Below, piece by piece: positions 52,301 through 61,929 of a DNA stretch of 64,000 bases. Below the pieces are notes generated by a model. The model was not told where the DNA came from and did no database searches. It saw only the letters and a program-made list of their open reading frames with translations. Both the position numbers and the translations under genes were made by a program. Source of the stretch: an uncultured Bacteroides sp. (lineage in GTDB: Bacteria; Bacteroidota; Bacteroidia; Bacteroidales; Bacteroidaceae); NCBI GenBank assembly GCA_902492205.1, contig CABUKU010000002.1, positions 124,001 through 188,000 of the forward strand, given 5' to 3'. Positions within the stretch are counted from its first letter, which is position 1. Every line of letters starts with the position of its first letter.

Positions 52301-53673
52301 TATCTTGGATTCGGAACGATGTTTGAGTTGTAAACCATTACTTTACCCGGTATTGGAAATACATATAAATTAGAATTAGGCTCTAATGTATATTCCGTAG
52401 TTGAAGTTGAACGTTTCAACGTTTTAGTATACAAACCTTCTTTTGCCAATCGCTTCATGTCAAACCAACGAAGTCCAGACATATGTAATTCGCGACGTCT
52501 TTCTTCTAATACCACTTTTAATAAATCATCTTTTGAAGCTGTAAGTTTACTTTCATTAAGAAATCTATATTTCCTAAGATCATTTACTATATCTAAAGCT
52601 TCCATCTCTCCTTTACGAGCCAACGCTTCAGCCTTAATCAGCATCATCTCAGGTACTCTAATAGAGTAAGTAAGTTCTTGCATGCAACGAGCCGTACCAT
52701 CTTCATAATTACCACTACCTGATGATTGCACTGTAGTATAATAGAATTTATAGCGTAAATCATTTAAATCAAAAGTAGCACTAAAATAAGGATTCACTGC
52801 CATTACTCGTTGCATAGCGCCTGCAAAATTACATTCACGATAAAATAAAACGTCAGGTGCCTCATAGCCACGTTGTGGCATTCCATTTACCCCTACCCAT
52901 GGAATCGGTTCAAACATGAATGACCATTCACGCATATCTTGCATTTTACTATTGAAAGATAATGCTTTTTCTGCTTCAGCTGCAGCTTTATCATATTCAC
53001 ACATATAAAAATAGACACGTGCTCTCATTGCATAAGCAGAAGCTTTAGTAGGAACGAAGTTATTTACACCTTTTTCTGGTAGATAATTCTCAGCTCCTTC
53101 TAAATCCAAAAGAATTTGATTCATGACCTCCTGAATAGTGGCACGACTATATTTAGCTTCCAAATTAGCTTCCACAGCCAAAGGAATTCCCAAATCTGAA
53201 GATGCAGTATTGGCATCATAAGCTTTTGCATACATATTTACCAGCATCCAATGATTATAAGCCCGATTAACTTTTGCTTCAGTTATAATACGATTTTTAT
53301 CATCTTGTGTTCCATCAGTGGCCTCCATTATATTATCTATAACTACGTTCATACGATAGATATTATTATATAATGTATTCCACGACTTATCGTCTTCATC
53401 TTCACGAAAAAAGTCTTTTTGCCAAAAATATGCTTTACCATTTGAGTTACTTATATAACTGCTTATATATTCTTCCGGCATCATAAAATTATCACAAGAA
53501 TACTCTGTTAACGGATCTGCTGAATAAGTAGCAAGAATATCTCTTGTTAATCCAGCAAAATCTTCTACAGTTTTAGGAATGACCATTCCTTTGGGCGTAG
53601 TATCCATAAAATCTCCACATGAAGACAAACCAACAATGCTCAATGCTAGTACTATATATTTTATTTTATTCAT
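52300..53673 (-). CDS. SusD/RagB family lipoprotein
   Basis: A 457-residue surface lipoprotein with a signal peptide and lipobox (IVGLSSC, Cys 19). SusD-type helical motifs are AKVNRAYNHWMLVNMYAKAY near residue 133, RARVYFYMCEYDKAAAEAEK near 215, and the C-terminal RVPEMMLIKAEALARKGE, with YVFPIPGKVM near the end. It partners with the SusC encoded 19 bp upstream. Its stop overlaps the start of the thioredoxin gene. Confidence 0.94.
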   Translation of the reverse strand: MNKIKYIVLALSIVGLSSCGDFMDTTPKGMVIPKTVEDFAGLTRDILATYSADPLTEYSCDNFMMPEEYISSYISNSNGKAYFWQKDFFREDEDDKSWNTLYNNIYRMNVVIDNIMEATDGTQDDKNRIITEAKVNRAYNHWMLVNMYAKAYDANTASSDLGIPLAVEANLEAKYSRATIQEVMNQILLDLEGAENYLPEKGVNNFVPTKASAYAMRARVYFYMCEYDKAAAEAEKALSFNSKMQDMREWSFMFEPIPWVGVNGMPQRGYEAPDVLFYRECNFAGAMQRVMAVNPYFSATFDLNDLRYKFYYTTVQSSGSGNYEDGTARCMQELTYSIRVPEMMLIKAEALARKGEMEALDIVNDLRKYRFLNESKLTASKDDLLKVVLEERRRELHMSGLRWFDMKRLAKEGLYTKTLKRSTSTTEYTLEPNSNLYVFPIPGKVMVYNSNIVPNPR

Positions 53674-53692
53674 ATCTAAATATATTTATCTA

Positions 53693-56600
53693 TTAGAAAT
53701 CTACTTTAATACCTGCTGTAAATGACAATGGAGAAGTCAGACTAAAGGTTCCATTAATCGGATCTATCGATTCAGGATCATATCCTTCTTTATTTTGTGT
53801 CCATAACGCAATATTATTTAATTGCGCAGTGATTGATAAACGTTTCAATGGTGTTTTCTTTAAAAGAGATTTTGGTAAATCGTAATTTAATAAAATCTCA
53901 CGAAAACGGAACATACCTGCTTTGCGTATACTATTTGAAGAATATCTTGCCAAATATGCACGATATTCATAAGCAGCCCAGTCATCCTCATCCATAGTTG
54001 GTTGATCAGGTAAAGAAGGAATATCGGTAAATAACTCATCACCTTTTTTCATCCAACGATTTGCAACCAACTTATTCATTGTTTTATCATCCCATGGATT
54101 CATCGTAGGATATTCTGTGCGAAACACATGCCCATAATTATATGTAAACAAAAAATCCAATTGCAAAGATTTATAACGGAAACCAGTTCTTATACTTCCA
54201 TTATATTTTGGTTGTGTTGTACCTACACATAACAGATCATCAGCCGTCAAATCTCTGACAATCCTTGTTTTGTCACCATTAGCTGTTAAAGCCAAAGGAT
54301 TTCCTTTAGAATCCAGACCTCCCCAATTATAGGCCCAAAGTGCTTCACGAGGATAATTTTCAACAAACTTAGTCGTACCACTTACCCTATCATAATATGC
54401 AGCTCCTTCTGCTATTTTATTATTTAAAATCTTATTTTTATTATATGATAAAACAAATCCAGCATTCCATGTAAAATCACGAGTTCGAATAATATCACCA
54501 TTAACAGTTAATTCAAAACCATAATTTCTCATATCCGCAGCATTGATATTTGCCTTACTATACCCAGTTGTTGGATCCAAATTTGTTTGTCCTAGCAAAT
54601 CGTAACAATAATTATTGTAATAGGTCAGCGACGCATTTAACCTGTTCCATAAACTAATATCAGCAGAGACATTAACAGAACGGTTACGTTCCCAACGTAA
54701 ATATGGATTAGGAGGAGTTGAAATTCGTGTAACATACCCGCCAACAGCAGGAATATAAGTACGTTTTCCAACCATTACAGGAGTCGTAGATCCTGTACGA
54801 TCAAAGTTTCCTGTTAAACCAACAGAAGCACGTAAAATCAAATTTGTAATAAGACTAGAAGAAAAAAATTCTTCATTAGATACATTCCAATTTGCTCCAA
54901 CAGACCAAATAGGGTTACGACGGTACTTCTTGCTTACTCCAAACAAATTAGATTCATCGATACGAACACTGCTACTCAATGTATAACGGTTGTCATATGT
55001 ATAAACTGCAGAACCGAAATAAGAACGTTCGCGAATATCAGTTTCCCCATAGCGATCATAAGTAGTAGCATTATACGAATGGATTACATTATCCCACCAA
55101 CGAATACCAGTAGTTGATAAAGACTCTTGATCAATCGGCTTCCATATTAATAAATCATCATCATATCCAAAACGACGATAACTCTCACTTGAAACAACAC
55201 GTTTGCGTCCTTCAAATCCTACAACAGCATTTACATAATGTTTATCTTCACTTCCAAAAGTTTTATTTAAACGAGCTACTGCTCTAAACACCCATGAATC
55301 CGTATTAGATTGGCTATTATTCAATATATTACCTTCCGGAAGATGACGAGTTATACTATTATCATTCAAATTAATTGTAGTCATATAATTCAATTGTTCT
55401 CTGGTATAATACCCATCTTTAGAATAAATAGTTCGTGTATTTGAATTAATTTTATCATATTGATAATCAACAGAAACTGCTAATCCTTTTATAATATCAA
55501 AATCACCACCAAACCTTACCTTATATGCAGTTTTATTAGTCTCACTATCTGCTAAATCCACTTCTTCTAAAATATTCTTTCGATATGAATAAAAGCCTTG
55601 TTTTTCCAGTTCTGCTCCTTTCGCTTTATTAAAAGAAGAATAATCATAAACATATCCATTTTCATCTTCTAACATCTGAAAAGGATCAAGATTATATATA
55701 TCACTCGAAATGTTGCCATATCCATTATTATTATGAGTGAATGTAGCAGTAATGTCAGCACGTAAAGTTATATACGGCAACAATTTATATGAAGTGCGAG
55801 AGTTTATATTAGCCAATTGATCTTTATCACCGATATAAGCAGAATTTCCACCATTAAAAGCACCTGAAAGAAAATAATTTACTTTTTCAGATCCTCCAGA
55901 AATTGATAAAAAATGTTGTTGAGTAAACGCTTTTCGTAATAATTTATCTTTTATTTGCTTTGCATTTGATTGCTGTGCTAAAATAGCTAAGCGAGAATTC
56001 ATTTCTTCATGAGTAATATTTCCACGATCAAATTCTAAAATAGCATCATATGACTGAGAGTAACCACCAGAAGTACCTTCATACATATCTGAAAAAATCC
56101 ACCCTTTATCATAGGCTTCTGTTTGATAGCTAATCAATTCCGAAGAATTTACTCTATTTAGATCTGAATAATCGGGTTTTGCAGATATTTTAAAATTATT
56201 TGAATAGGATACTCTAAAATCTTTATCTTTTCCTTGCTTTGTAGTAATAACAACAACACCATTTGCAGCACGTGATCCCCAAATTGCAGTAGCCGCAGCA
56301 TCCTTCAATACTGTAATATTCTCTACTACATCCATATTTTTAGGTAAATTATTTTCATCCACTTCGAAATCATCAACAATAAATAGAGGTTCAACTCCCG
56401 AATTTAATGAAGCACCTCCACGAATACGATAATCACCATTATAAACAGTCAAGCCCGGAACAGTACCTTCCAACAAACCATTTAAACCGACACTGCTTCT
56501 CAACTCAATAGCCTTCTCATTCAATGTACTTACAGCACCGGTTGTATTGAATTTCTTCAATGTCTGATAACCGGTAACCACTACATCTTGTAACGCAATA

Positions 56601-57220
56601 CTTTGATCTTCGAGATAGAGATTGTAAACGGTTTTATTGCCAACTACTTCTTCACGTGGTTCATAACCAATGAAAGAAAAGACCAAGACATCTGTTGGAT
56701 TAACATCCAGAACATAACGACCATTCAGGTCTGTAATCGTTCCTACGTTTTTGCCTTTAACGCGAACACTACAGCCAATTAATGGAGACTTATCGTTCTG
56801 ATCCAAAACCTGACCAACTATTTGATGAGCACTATTTTTTTTGTTTTGAATAGGATTCTTACGAATCTGAATAGACTTACCTCTTACTTCATAACTTAAA
56901 TCCTGCCCTTTTAAAATTTCATTCAAAGCATTTTGTATACTTTGTTTTTGGACATTAACTGTTACCTTTTTATTTAATGCCACTTCCTGAGCATTAAACC
57001 ACAAAGAATAACCTGTCTGATTTTTCAGCTTTTCCAATGCTTCCTTAACAGTTACATTCTTAAGTTTCAAGGAAACGCTATTTGTTTGTGCAACCGCTAT
57101 ACACACAGAACCAGCCAAGACTACCGCTAACCAAAATATACGTAACCAACCCGTAACGGATTTAATACTATTTCCCAAAATATGGGAACTTTTTAATTTG
57201 TAATTACATGAATATTCCAT
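53693..57220 (-). CDS. SusC family TonB-linked transporter with STN signalling domain
   Basis: A 1175-residue outer-membrane transporter. After a long N-terminus with a signal segment (about 22-45) it has an STN domain (about 50-120, SLKLKNVTVKEALEKLKNQT, then ALNEILKGQDLSYEVRGKSI). Then come a carboxypeptidase-like domain (about 130-215), the plug (LKDAAATAIWGSRAANGVVV) and the barrel ending FTAGIKVDF. STN domains contact FecR-type anti-sigma factors, and such a gene lies just upstream, so this is a signalling transporter that can induce its own locus. The substrate is unknown, since no hydrolases are in the operon. Confidence 0.95.
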   Translation of the reverse strand: MEYSCNYKLKSSHILGNSIKSVTGWLRIFWLAVVLAGSVCIAVAQTNSVSLKLKNVTVKEALEKLKNQTGYSLWFNAQEVALNKKVTVNVQKQSIQNALNEILKGQDLSYEVRGKSIQIRKNPIQNKKNSAHQIVGQVLDQNDKSPLIGCSVRVKGKNVGTITDLNGRYVLDVNPTDVLVFSFIGYEPREEVVGNKTVYNLYLEDQSIALQDVVVTGYQTLKKFNTTGAVSTLNEKAIELRSSVGLNGLLEGTVPGLTVYNGDYRIRGGASLNSGVEPLFIVDDFEVDENNLPKNMDVVENITVLKDAAATAIWGSRAANGVVVITTKQGKDKDFRVSYSNNFKISAKPDYSDLNRVNSSELISYQTEAYDKGWIFSDMYEGTSGGYSQSYDAILEFDRGNITHEEMNSRLAILAQQSNAKQIKDKLLRKAFTQQHFLSISGGSEKVNYFLSGAFNGGNSAYIGDKDQLANINSRTSYKLLPYITLRADITATFTHNNNGYGNISSDIYNLDPFQMLEDENGYVYDYSSFNKAKGAELEKQGFYSYRKNILEEVDLADSETNKTAYKVRFGGDFDIIKGLAVSVDYQYDKINSNTRTIYSKDGYYTREQLNYMTTINLNDNSITRHLPEGNILNNSQSNTDSWVFRAVARLNKTFGSEDKHYVNAVVGFEGRKRVVSSESYRRFGYDDDLLIWKPIDQESLSTTGIRWWDNVIHSYNATTYDRYGETDIRERSYFGSAVYTYDNRYTLSSSVRIDESNLFGVSKKYRRNPIWSVGANWNVSNEEFFSSSLITNLILRASVGLTGNFDRTGSTTPVMVGKRTYIPAVGGYVTRISTPPNPYLRWERNRSVNVSADISLWNRLNASLTYYNNYCYDLLGQTNLDPTTGYSKANINAADMRNYGFELTVNGDIIRTRDFTWNAGFVLSYNKNKILNNKIAEGAAYYDRVSGTTKFVENYPREALWAYNWGGLDSKGNPLALTANGDKTRIVRDLTADDLLCVGTTQPKYNGSIRTGFRYKSLQLDFLFTYNYGHVFRTEYPTMNPWDDKTMNKLVANRWMKKGDELFTDIPSLPDQPTMDEDDWAAYEYRAYLARYSSNSIRKAGMFRFREILLNYDLPKSLLKKTPLKRLSITAQLNNIALWTQNKEGYDPESIDPINGTFSLTSPLSFTAGIKVDF

Positions 57221-57271
57221 ACATTTGTAATGTCTTAATGTATTAAACGACTAATATTACATTTTGAACCT

Positions 57272-57305
57272 AGAACCGATTGATGTGGGGACGTTGATCG
57301 GTTCT
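57272..57305. promoter_or_regulatory. Hairpin between fecR and susC
   Basis: AGAACCGAT (57272-57280) pairs perfectly with ATCGGTTCT (57297-57305). It lies in the 146-bp gap between the anti-sigma gene and susC and has no T run on the minus strand. It may mark a partial transcription stop or an ECF-dependent promoter region. The role is not determined. Confidence 0.4.
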
Positions 57306-57366
57306 TTCTTTTAATTTCTTTTCTCTGCTTTTCTACATAAATATCTTTTTAATTTTAGTGAATACT

Positions 57367-58443
57367 TTATTTACTTATAATAATTTTATTGTTCTCTATT
57401 TCATAATTCAAATCACTATTCATAGTAATAATCTTCAAAATATCATAGATATTTTCTTCATTACGGAAATCACCATAGAACTTCTCCTTACCGATATTCT
57501 TTTCTTTTAATTCGATCGAAACATTAAAAGCCCGTTCCAAATCACGTATAATTTGATTTAGAGGTTCTTCATCAAAAAATAAAATATTACGTAATGTCGT
57601 AGTTGGAACTACCATATCCGGAAGCTTTTCATCAGGGACTATACTCTTTGTCGCAACTTCTTCTTTTTTTGCTTCAGTCCACATTGCATAATTAAATGCA
57701 TCCACATCTTTTACAACCAATCGTTGGGAATGTTTATCTATTACTGCTTGTTGATTAGGTATAATAGTTCTTCCTCCTTGTACTCCCGTACGAGTTGACA
57801 CATTTAAACTACCTTCGATTAATGTCACCCTTGTACTTTCATCTTCCGAATAAGACTTCATATTGAACTTTGTACCCAACACTTTTATCTTGACATCACC
57901 CGAATATACCTCGAAAGGAAGTTCTCTGTTTTTAGTTACATCAAAACATCCCTCGCCATCCAATGTTAAAATACGGTTTTTCTTTCCAAAACCATTTTGA
58001 TAAGAAAGAGTACTTCCCGAATTTAGCCAAACGGTAGAACCGTCTGGTAAAGTTATTCTTGATTTTGATCCTAACGGAATTTCTATACGTTGAGCCAACT
58101 CTCCCGATTCGGGTTGCAATAGCCACAAAGTAGTAACTCCCATTGAGAAAGCGATAAGAATAATAGCAGCATATCGTAGTATATTCACAATTATTTTTCT
58201 ATCTGCTTGCCGCTTATTTTTCAAATGCCCAACAAAACGTATCCAAACATATTCTTTACTTCTTTCAAAATAAGGTTTCACAGCTTCTATCTCACGTGAT
58301 TTAAACAGCAGACAATAATCTGCATAAAGTTTTTGATTGGCCTCAGAAGTACGGTACCATTCGAGTAGGTCCTTTTCTTCTTCAGAAGAAAGATCATTCT
58401 TTAATTGACGAAATATGAGTTCTTCAATGTTTAAATCAGACAT
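57367..58443 (-). CDS. FecR-family anti-sigma factor
   Basis: A 358-residue inner-membrane protein. The cytoplasmic N-terminal part (1-85) should bind the sigma factor. One membrane helix lies at about 88-110 (RYAAIILIAFSMGVTTLWLL). The periplasmic FecR domain follows (about 125-220, IEIPLGSKSRITLPDGSTVW, then LDGEGCFDVTKNRELPFEVY), and the C-terminal DUF4974-like domain covers about 280-358. It should receive the signal from the STN domain of the SusC encoded downstream and release the sigma factor encoded upstream. Confidence 0.94.
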   Translation of the reverse strand: MSDLNIEELIFRQLKNDLSSEEEKDLLEWYRTSEANQKLYADYCLLFKSREIEAVKPYFERSKEYVWIRFVGHLKNKRQADRKIIVNILRYAAIILIAFSMGVTTLWLLQPESGELAQRIEIPLGSKSRITLPDGSTVWLNSGSTLSYQNGFGKKNRILTLDGEGCFDVTKNRELPFEVYSGDVKIKVLGTKFNMKSYSEDESTRVTLIEGSLNVSTRTGVQGGRTIIPNQQAVIDKHSQRLVVKDVDAFNYAMWTEAKKEEVATKSIVPDEKLPDMVVPTTTLRNILFFDEEPLNQIIRDLERAFNVSIELKEKNIGKEKFYGDFRNEENIYDILKIITMNSDLNYEIENNKIIISK

Positions 58444-58575
58444 AATTGGTATGCTTTTATAGTTAAGACGAAAACAACGTTGGTTAAGGGTAGTGAAAAA
58501 ATATACTTTTTTAGTAATAGAAGCAATTTTGTTTCAATTCTTCAATTCATTCAAATATTTACTGCATATTTATTA

Positions 58576-59160
58576 TTAAAACCAAAGATTATAAAAGACA
58601 ATAATAAGGACAAGATAGTCTTTCAGTTCTTCACGAAGCAAACTAAGGGCATGCTTCATATGATATTTAACAGTATTAATAGATATATTAAGATAATCCG
58701 CAATTTCCTGATAGCTCTTATCATCATAACGACTCATAATAAACACATTACGGCATTCATCAGGAAGTGTATTGATTGCTTCTTCTATTTTCTGTTCTAA
58801 TTCGGCAAGTACATATTTTTCAAAAAGTTCATCATCGGGTATAAAACAATGATTTCCGGCTTCATCAATATTTATAAATGATTCCTCTATTTTCGAAGAA
58901 CGCAAATAGTCAATACTTTTATTTCTGACTGTTCGCATCAAATAAGCTTTCAAGGAAGTAGTAAAAGTTATATCTTCATGCTTATCCCAAACAGAAAGCA
59001 AAGCATCTTCTGCCAATATCTGGCTAACAGAAGTATCTCTTACATAATGATATGCAATGGCACAAAGAAGAGAATAATGCTCATCGAATATTTTCCGAAA
59101 AGCACTTTGATTTCCTTTCTTGAGTTGGACTAATAATTTATGTTCTGTAAAATCAAGCAT
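58576..59160 (-). CDS. ECF RNA polymerase sigma factor (Bacteroidetes FecI-like)
   Basis: The start chosen is ATG 59160 (MLDFTEHKLLVQLKKGNQSA), giving 194 residues. An ATG 42 bp upstream is less typical and lies beyond the predicted -7 box. Region 2 is FRKIFDEHYSLLCAIAYHYV, then SVWDKHEDITF and LKAYLMRTVRNKSIDYLR. Region 4 is INTLPDECRNVFIMSRYDDK and SYQEIADYLNISINTVKYHM. It probably transcribes the susC-susD-thioredoxin operon when released by the FecR encoded next. Confidence 0.94.
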   Translation of the reverse strand: MLDFTEHKLLVQLKKGNQSAFRKIFDEHYSLLCAIAYHYVRDTSVSQILAEDALLSVWDKHEDITFTTSLKAYLMRTVRNKSIDYLRSSKIEESFINIDEAGNHCFIPDDELFEKYVLAELEQKIEEAINTLPDECRNVFIMSRYDDKSYQEIADYLNISINTVKYHMKHALSLLREELKDYLVLIIVFYNLWF

Positions 59161-59179
59161 TATTTTATCAGTTTGCGGA

Positions 59180-59187
59180 CAAAAATA
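59180..59187 (-). promoter_or_regulatory. -7 promoter box for the ECF sigma/FecR operon
   Basis: TATTTTTG on the minus strand lies 19 bp upstream of ATG 59160. No -33 box is visible at a good spacing. Confidence 0.4.
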
Positions 59188-59266
59188 GAAAAATTCTATC
59201 AAATTATTATATCAAGAAGGATTTAAGTGATTATTATTTATAAAGTAATTGAATCTCTTGTAAACG

Positions 59267-59308
59267 AAAAACGCGGGCAAAGATTTCAAATCTTTATCCG
59301 CGTTTTTT
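59267..59308. terminator. Hairpin terminator (CGCGGGCAA family)
   Basis: AAAAACGCGG at 59267 pairs with CCGCGTTTTT ending near 59307. The inner part, AAAGATTT with AAATCTTT, extends the stem. A small second hairpin, CACAGA/TCTGTG, follows near 59319-59336. It probably terminates the carboxyltransferase gene. Confidence 0.7.
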
Positions 59309-59356
59309 AATTATTGCCCACAGATTTTAATTCTGTGAATCCGGATTCTGCATACA

Positions 59357-61132
59357 TCAAGCAGAAACTTCACACCTCTCTATATAAGCTACCACATCGC
59401 CTTTATGTACAGTTTCGCCCTGTTCTTTGCAAATTTCAATGATACGTCCGCTAAAGTTTGCAGGAACCTTTTCATAAGTTTCCCATGGGGTTTCTATATA
59501 GCAGAATGTATCGTCAGGTAAGTATCTGTGCCCTACTGCCGGTGCTGTCGATGTTGTTTTCACATCATACTCCCACAATATCTTTCCGGTTGCTTCCGCT
59601 GTAATAGGTTCGGCTTTTGCACGTTTCAGCTTCTTTATTTCTTCCTCAGAATAACCACTTTTAGCCATAGCAGCATCTTTAGCACGTTGCAAATCATCAT
59701 TGAAACGTTTTTTAGCTATGCCGGATTTGTAATCACGATATTGACGGTCGTGCATGGCTAGTTCAAAGAGCTCTTCATCATCTTGCCCATAATCCCATCC
59801 GTTTTCATCCATCTCTTTACGATATTCATCAAGTTGGTCTGGATAATTATCTTGCGGATTCTGATCTGTGAATTCATAGCCTTTTTCCTTTGCCAATGCT
59901 ATAATTTCCGGAGCCAGTTCACCGGGAAGCTTTCCACTCTTACCTAGAATCATATCCCATGTGTGGCTATCAATCATTGTCCAGCGTTCTTCACCTTTGA
60001 TTTGTTGCATGACATTCATCAATGCTACATTCTTAACATATTGGCTGAATGGCGTTACCAATGGAGGATAGCCCAATTTCGGCCACACGTATGCCACTTC
60101 ATCAAATAACATCACAAGAAGATCATCTATACTTAATTCGGGCTCATTTCTTCCTCTAAGAATAAGGTTGATACCGGCATGTACTCCTTTCAGGTCTGCC
60201 ATCATGGAACCCATCATTCCTCCCGGTAGTCCGCAACCTAGAAGTAAAGATGAAGTATGTTTGTTGGTAGGATCCATAAAATAGCCAAGAAAATCATCTA
60301 TGAATTCCTGCGTCATACTACGCGCCTTCATATATGCTTTCATATTGATTTCGGGAACTTGGAAACCGGCATCTTTCAACATAGCCTGCACCGAGATTAC
60401 ATCCGGGTGTACTTTGCCCCATGACATAGGTTCCATTGCCACATCAATAATATCCGCACCATTTTCGCAGACTTCCAGAATAGAAGCCATAGACAACCCG
60501 GGACCGGAATGACCGTGATACTGAATAATGACTTCGGGATGCTTATCTTTTATGGCTTTTGTCAGTTTACCCAACATAACAGGACGTCCCACTCCCGCCA
60601 TATCCTTCAAACAGATTTCCGGTGCGCCTGCTTCTATCAACTGATCGGCAATATTAGCATAATATTCCACTGTATGTACAGGAGAGAAAGTGATACAAAG
60701 TGTGGCTTGCGGAATCATTCCGGCCTCCAACGCATAGTGAATGGAAGGAATTATGTTCCTCACCTCATTTAAACCGCAAAATATACGAGGAATATCTACT
60801 CCTTGCGCCTTTTTTACTTTATACATAAGGCGACGCACATCAGCAGGAACAGGATACATTCTGAGTCCGTTCAATCCACGGTCGAGCATATGTGTCTGTA
60901 TTCCCGCTTCGTTGAAAGGTTTGGTAAATGTCCTCACTGCTTTGTTAGGATTCTCACCATATAGAAGATTTACTTGCTCAAAGGCTCCCCCATTTGTTTC
61001 GACACGGGCAAAACAACCCATTTCGATAATTAGTGGAGCGATTCTCTCTAATTGGTCAGCACGTGGTTGGTACTTTCCTGATGACTGCCACATGTCACGA
61101 TAAACAAGGCTAAATTTGATTTCCTTTTTCAT
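59357..61132 (-). CDS. Carboxyltransferase subunit (OadA/PycB-like) with degenerate biotinyl domain
   Basis: A 591-residue protein. The carboxyltransferase TIM barrel (about 1-300) is typical of oxaloacetate decarboxylase alpha or pyruvate carboxylase B: VYRDMWQSSGKYQPRADQLE, then MGCFARVETNGGAFEQ, the metal-binding HGHSGPGLSMASI and ICLKDMAGVGRP. The conserved PycA-type domain follows (about 300-450). The C-terminal end has a biotinyl-type barrel, but the usual E-A-M-K-M reads IETPWETYEK with Trp 550 where the biotinylated Lys should be. It therefore cannot carry biotin itself and would need a biotin carrier in trans, or has another role. Confidence 0.9.
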   Translation of the reverse strand: MKKEIKFSLVYRDMWQSSGKYQPRADQLERIAPLIIEMGCFARVETNGGAFEQVNLLYGENPNKAVRTFTKPFNEAGIQTHMLDRGLNGLRMYPVPADVRRLMYKVKKAQGVDIPRIFCGLNEVRNIIPSIHYALEAGMIPQATLCITFSPVHTVEYYANIADQLIEAGAPEICLKDMAGVGRPVMLGKLTKAIKDKHPEVIIQYHGHSGPGLSMASILEVCENGADIIDVAMEPMSWGKVHPDVISVQAMLKDAGFQVPEINMKAYMKARSMTQEFIDDFLGYFMDPTNKHTSSLLLGCGLPGGMMGSMMADLKGVHAGINLILRGRNEPELSIDDLLVMLFDEVAYVWPKLGYPPLVTPFSQYVKNVALMNVMQQIKGEERWTMIDSHTWDMILGKSGKLPGELAPEIIALAKEKGYEFTDQNPQDNYPDQLDEYRKEMDENGWDYGQDDEELFELAMHDRQYRDYKSGIAKKRFNDDLQRAKDAAMAKSGYSEEEIKKLKRAKAEPITAEATGKILWEYDVKTTSTAPAVGHRYLPDDTFCYIETPWETYEKVPANFSGRIIEICKEQGETVHKGDVVAYIERCEVSA

Positions 61133-61191
61133 AGAAGTAATTTGTTAGAAAGGTCTTTGGTAATTGTGATAACTTATTGTACAAATATAAC

Positions 61192-61222
61192 GGTTCGCCT
61201 ATTAAAGTGTTTAGAAAAGCAA
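61192..61222 (-). promoter_or_regulatory. Promoter of the carboxyltransferase gene
   Basis: On the minus strand TATATTTG (61192-61199) is preceded at 19 bp by TTGC (61219-61222), a partial -33 box. Confidence 0.5.
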
Positions 61223-61305
61223 CAATATTTTGTTAAAACCAAGCATGTTTTATATCATATTGTCAAATTAATCGGTTTCATTCATTAAAATTAGAATATT
61301 TACAT

Positions 61306-61382
61306 TACCTTTGTATCTTGAGAAAGGATAGTTTTACTGACAAAAGGTAAAAAGCCAATTGAAAAAGTTCAATTGGCTTTTT
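61306..61382 (+). ncRNA. Candidate small RNA (promoter plus terminator, no ORF)
   Basis: TACCTTTG at 61306-61313 fits the -7 box on the plus strand. A transcript from about 61320 would meet the hairpin at 61349-61382, whose 3' arm ends in a T run, giving an RNA of about 60-65 nt. There is no coding frame of note. The hairpin could instead be only the terminator of the sigma factor gene, and no -33 box is clear, so confidence is low. Confidence 0.35.
61349..61382. terminator. Bidirectional terminator of the 61426 sigma factor gene
   Basis: AAAAAGCCAATTGAA (61349-61363) pairs perfectly over 15 bp with TTCAATTGGCTTTTT (61368-61382). T runs occur on both strands after the hairpin. Confidence 0.85.
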
Positions 61383-61425
61383 TAATGCAATTCAAATTGA
61401 TTTATATGTCGGTGAGAGAATAGTG

Positions 61426-61929
61426 TTAAACGAAGTCTTTAAGCTCATCCTGCAATCTTTGACGAGTAAAGAAGATACGGCTTTTTACCGTACCAAGCGG
61501 TAAATGTAACTTATCGGCAATTTCACGATACTTGAATCCGGATACATGCATAGCAAACGGAATCTTATATTCTTTAGGAAGAGCATTCATGATGCGGTGT
61601 ATTTCCTTAATATCATAAGCTCCTTCTGTGGAATCGAAACCCGAATCCTGCGGAAGACTTAAATGGAAAAGGTTATCGGTTTGGTCTACAAAAGTTTGAT
61701 CGCGAACCACTTTTCTATAGTTATTAATAAAGATATTACGCATAATCGTATACATCCAACCTTTAAAATTAGTATCGGGCATATACTTCTCTTCATTATC
61801 TAATGCTTTAAGCGAAGTTTCCTGTAACAAGTCATTTGCTTCCTCACGGTCGGCAGTCAACTTATATGCAAAACGAAGCAACTCATCTTGAATTCCTAAG
61901 AGGTCTTTTTTGAAACTTAAATTTTTCAT
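61426..61929 (-). CDS. ECF RNA polymerase sigma factor (no anti-sigma next to it)
   Basis: A 167-residue ECF sigma factor. Region 2 is LLRFAYKLTADREEANDLLQ, then ETSLKALDNEEKY and FKGWMYTIMRNIFINNYRK. Region 4 is MNALPKEYKIPFAMHVSGFK and YREIADKLHLPLGTVKSRIF. No FecR or other anti-sigma gene is adjacent, and susC-type genes are not next to it, so it belongs to the stand-alone type rather than the transport-linked type. It is divergent from lemA. Its regulon is unknown. Confidence 0.94.
   Translation of the reverse strand: MKNLSFKKDLLGIQDELLRFAYKLTADREEANDLLQETSLKALDNEEKYMPDTNFKGWMYTIMRNIFINNYRKVVRDQTFVDQTDNLFHLSLPQDSGFDSTEGAYDIKEIHRIMNALPKEYKIPFAMHVSGFKYREIADKLHLPLGTVKSRIFFTRQRLQDELKDFV

Noticed and set aside
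59357..61132. The biotinyl domain as a frameshifted gene end
   Set aside because: The frame continues smoothly to a stop, the barrel residues after the lost lysine are well formed (GRIIEICKEQGETVHKGDVV), and no alternative frame restores the motif.
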